7,718 nt of DNA from NCBI GenBank assembly GCA_019234745.1, contig JAFAKZ010000076.1:1-7718 (forward strand). The letters run 5' to 3'. Below the pieces are notes generated by a model. It searched no databases, was not told the DNA's origin, and saw only the letters and a list, made by a program, of their open reading frames with translations. Below, one piece after another: positions 6,794-7,718 of this stretch; positions within the stretch are counted from its first letter, which is position 1; each line of letters starts with the position of its first letter. The stretch is from Burkholderiales bacterium. Lineage in GTDB: Bacteria > Pseudomonadota > Gammaproteobacteria > Burkholderiales > Chitinimonadaceae. The translations under genes were made by a program, and so were the position numbers.

Positions 6794-6823
6794 GTTGTAG
6801 ATGGCGAAACGCGAAGTCGCCAA
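6794..6823 (-). promoter_or_regulatory. Possible promoter of the hybrid kinase
   Basis: On the minus strand TTGGCG (6823-6818) and TACAAC (6799-6794) lie 18 bases apart, about 60 bases upstream of the kinase start. Each matches 4 of 6 sigma-70 consensus positions. It lies downstream of the hairpin at 6852-6879, as expected if the kinase has its own transcript. The match is weak. Confidence 0.25.
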
Positions 6824-6851
6824 GCGGGCCCGTCAGCAATATGTAAGTACT

Positions 6852-6879
6852 GCGCCACATCCGTTACCGGATGTGGCGC
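6852..6879 (-). terminator. Perfect 12-bp hairpin after the EmrB-type gene
   Basis: The arm GCGCCACATCCG (6852-6863) and its exact complement (6868-6879) enclose a four-base loop, 23 bases after the exporter's stop codon. This is the normal position of a terminator. On the minus strand the stem is followed by AGTACTTACATATT, with no proper U-run, so it may be a weak or U-less terminator or an mRNA 3'-end stabiliser. It separates the exporter from the downstream kinase. Confidence 0.55.
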
Positions 6880-6902
6880 CGCATTCCTTGGTCAGAGGCT
6901 CC

Positions 6903-7718
6903 CTAGTGGCCACCACCCCCACCGCCGGCTACACCGAAGGGCGGCCGGGTGAGCCAGATCAGCGTGATGAGCGCGATAAAGACGATGGAGATGGCCCAGA
7001 ACACCTCGCTGGTGGCGAACATGGCGCTCTGCGCCTGGATGACGCCCTGGATCTGCGCGTAGGCACCGCTGGTGGAGCCACCCAGCTGGGTCACCTGGCT
7101 CACATAATCCTGCGTGGCCGTGCCCGTCTGGGTAAAGCTTTCCGCCATGCGCACGGCGTGCATCTGCGTGCGGTGATCCCAGATCGTCACCACGAGCGCC
7201 GTGCCCATACTGCCCGACAGGGTACGGAAGAAGTTGGACAGGCCGGAAGCCGCCGCCAGCCGCGTGGGCTGGATGCCCGACAGGATGATCTGGTTGATGG
7301 GCACGAAGAAGCAGGCCACGGCGATACCCTGCAGCAGACGTGGCAGGAAGACCAGGCTGAGCGAGGTATCCAGCGTGAAGGTGGAGAACCAGTAGGCCGT
7401 GATGGCGAATACCACGTAGGCCAGGCTTGTCACGATGCGCAGGTCGATGCGCTGCAGGTTGCGGCCCACGATGGGTGACAAGATCAGCGCGAAGATGCCC
7501 ACGGGCGAGGTGGCGACGCCGGCCCAGGTGGGCGTATAGCCCATCACCGTCTGCAGCCACAGCGGGAAGAGCACCGTCATGGAGAAGAAGGACATATAGG
7601 CCGCCGCCATGGCGATGGTGCCGAAGCGGAAGTTGCGCAGCTTGAACAGCGACAGGTCCACGATAGGGTGCTCGTCCGTCAGCTCCCAGATCACCAGGAA
7701 GGTGAGCGCCACGACGGC
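6903..7718 (-). CDS. emrB: EmrB-type multidrug efflux MFS transporter, DHA2 family (5' part outside the window)
   Basis: The C-terminal 271 residues of a 14-helix DHA2 (EmrB/QacA) drug:proton antiporter; the full family length is about 510. At least five hydrophobic spans are visible, the last at about residues 234-258 of the visible part. Seen signatures: LPRLLQGIAVACFFVPIN, the loop IQPTRLAAASGLSNFFRT leading to SGSMGTALVVTIWDHR, then a long periplasmic-type segment rich in Gln and Thr, and the terminal RPPFGVAGGGGGGH. The loop and the proline/glycine-rich tail closely resemble E. coli EmrB as I remember it. EmrB works in the inner membrane with an EmrA adaptor and an outer-membrane channel (TolC type), whose genes would be expected upstream, beyond 7718. 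The reading frame is open to the window edge; the GTG at 7712 is an internal valine. A hairpin follows the TAG stop. Substrates cannot be inferred. Confidence 0.9.
   Translation of the reverse strand, partial: AVVALTFLVIWELTDEHPIVDLSLFKLRNFRFGTIAMAAAYMSFFSMTVLFPLWLQTVMGYTPTWAGVATSPVGIFALILSPIVGRNLQRIDLRIVTSLAYVVFAITAYWFSTFTLDTSLSLVFLPRLLQGIAVACFFVPINQIILSGIQPTRLAAASGLSNFFRTLSGSMGTALVVTIWDHRTQMHAVRMAESFTQTGTATQDYVSQVTQLGGSTSGAYAQIQGVIQAQSAMFATSEVFWAISIVFIALITLIWLTRPPFGVAGGGGGGH

Noticed and set aside
6722..6813. Ten-base direct repeat GCGAAACGCG at 6722-6731 and 6804-6813 as a possible operator pair
   Set aside because: The core GCGAAACGC also occurs inside the small gene at 2498-2506, so it seems common in this composition; spacing of 82 bases gives no clear operator geometry.
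7201..7712. GTG at 7712 as a true start of a short transporter
   Set aside because: The frame continues open to the window edge and the visible protein starts in the middle of an EmrB-type membrane region, so this is an internal valine codon of a partial gene.

Overview
The window is high-GC DNA with tightly packed genes. It looks like a proteobacterial chromosome, most likely a betaproteobacterium of the Burkholderiales (Oxalobacteraceae such as Massilia or Duganella are a reasonable guess). That placement is an impression from codon usage and protein character, with no marker gene behind it. There is no sign of a phage, insertion sequence, CRISPR array, tRNA or rRNA. Five protein-coding genes are supported, and the two at the window edges are partial.

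Left part, minus strand (1-2063): a two-gene transsulfuration unit. It reads from cystathionine beta-synthase (2063 to 696, PLP domain plus two C-terminal CBS domains) into a cystathionine gamma-lyase/gamma-synthase family enzyme (635 to the window edge). Together they would turn homocysteine and serine into cystathionine and then cysteine. A 304-base non-coding stretch (2064-2367) lies upstream. It carries two short hairpins in the presumed cbs leader and the promoter region of a divergent gene.

Middle (2368-2853, plus strand): a small 161-residue protein starting at GTG. It has a lipoyl/biotinyl-like fold followed by a peripheral-subunit-binding-like segment, as in 2-oxoacid dehydrogenase E2 proteins. 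It has no acyltransferase domain, and glycine stands where the lipoylated lysine should be. This is the most unusual item in the window.

Right part, minus strand (2865-7718): a 1289-residue membrane-bound hybrid sensor kinase (MASE1-like membrane region, two PAS domains, HisKA, HATPase, two receiver domains, HPt, C-terminal tail) ends 11 bases from the small gene, tail to tail. A 168-base gap upstream of the kinase contains a perfect 12-bp hairpin, probably the terminator of the next gene. That gene is the C-terminal half of an EmrB-type (DHA2, MFS) multidrug exporter running off the right edge. A 16-bp near-palindrome at the start of the kinase gene resembles the chromosomal ParB-binding site parS.

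The transsulfuration pair clearly works together. The small E2-like protein, the kinase and the exporter have no demonstrable functional link to it or to one another beyond position.
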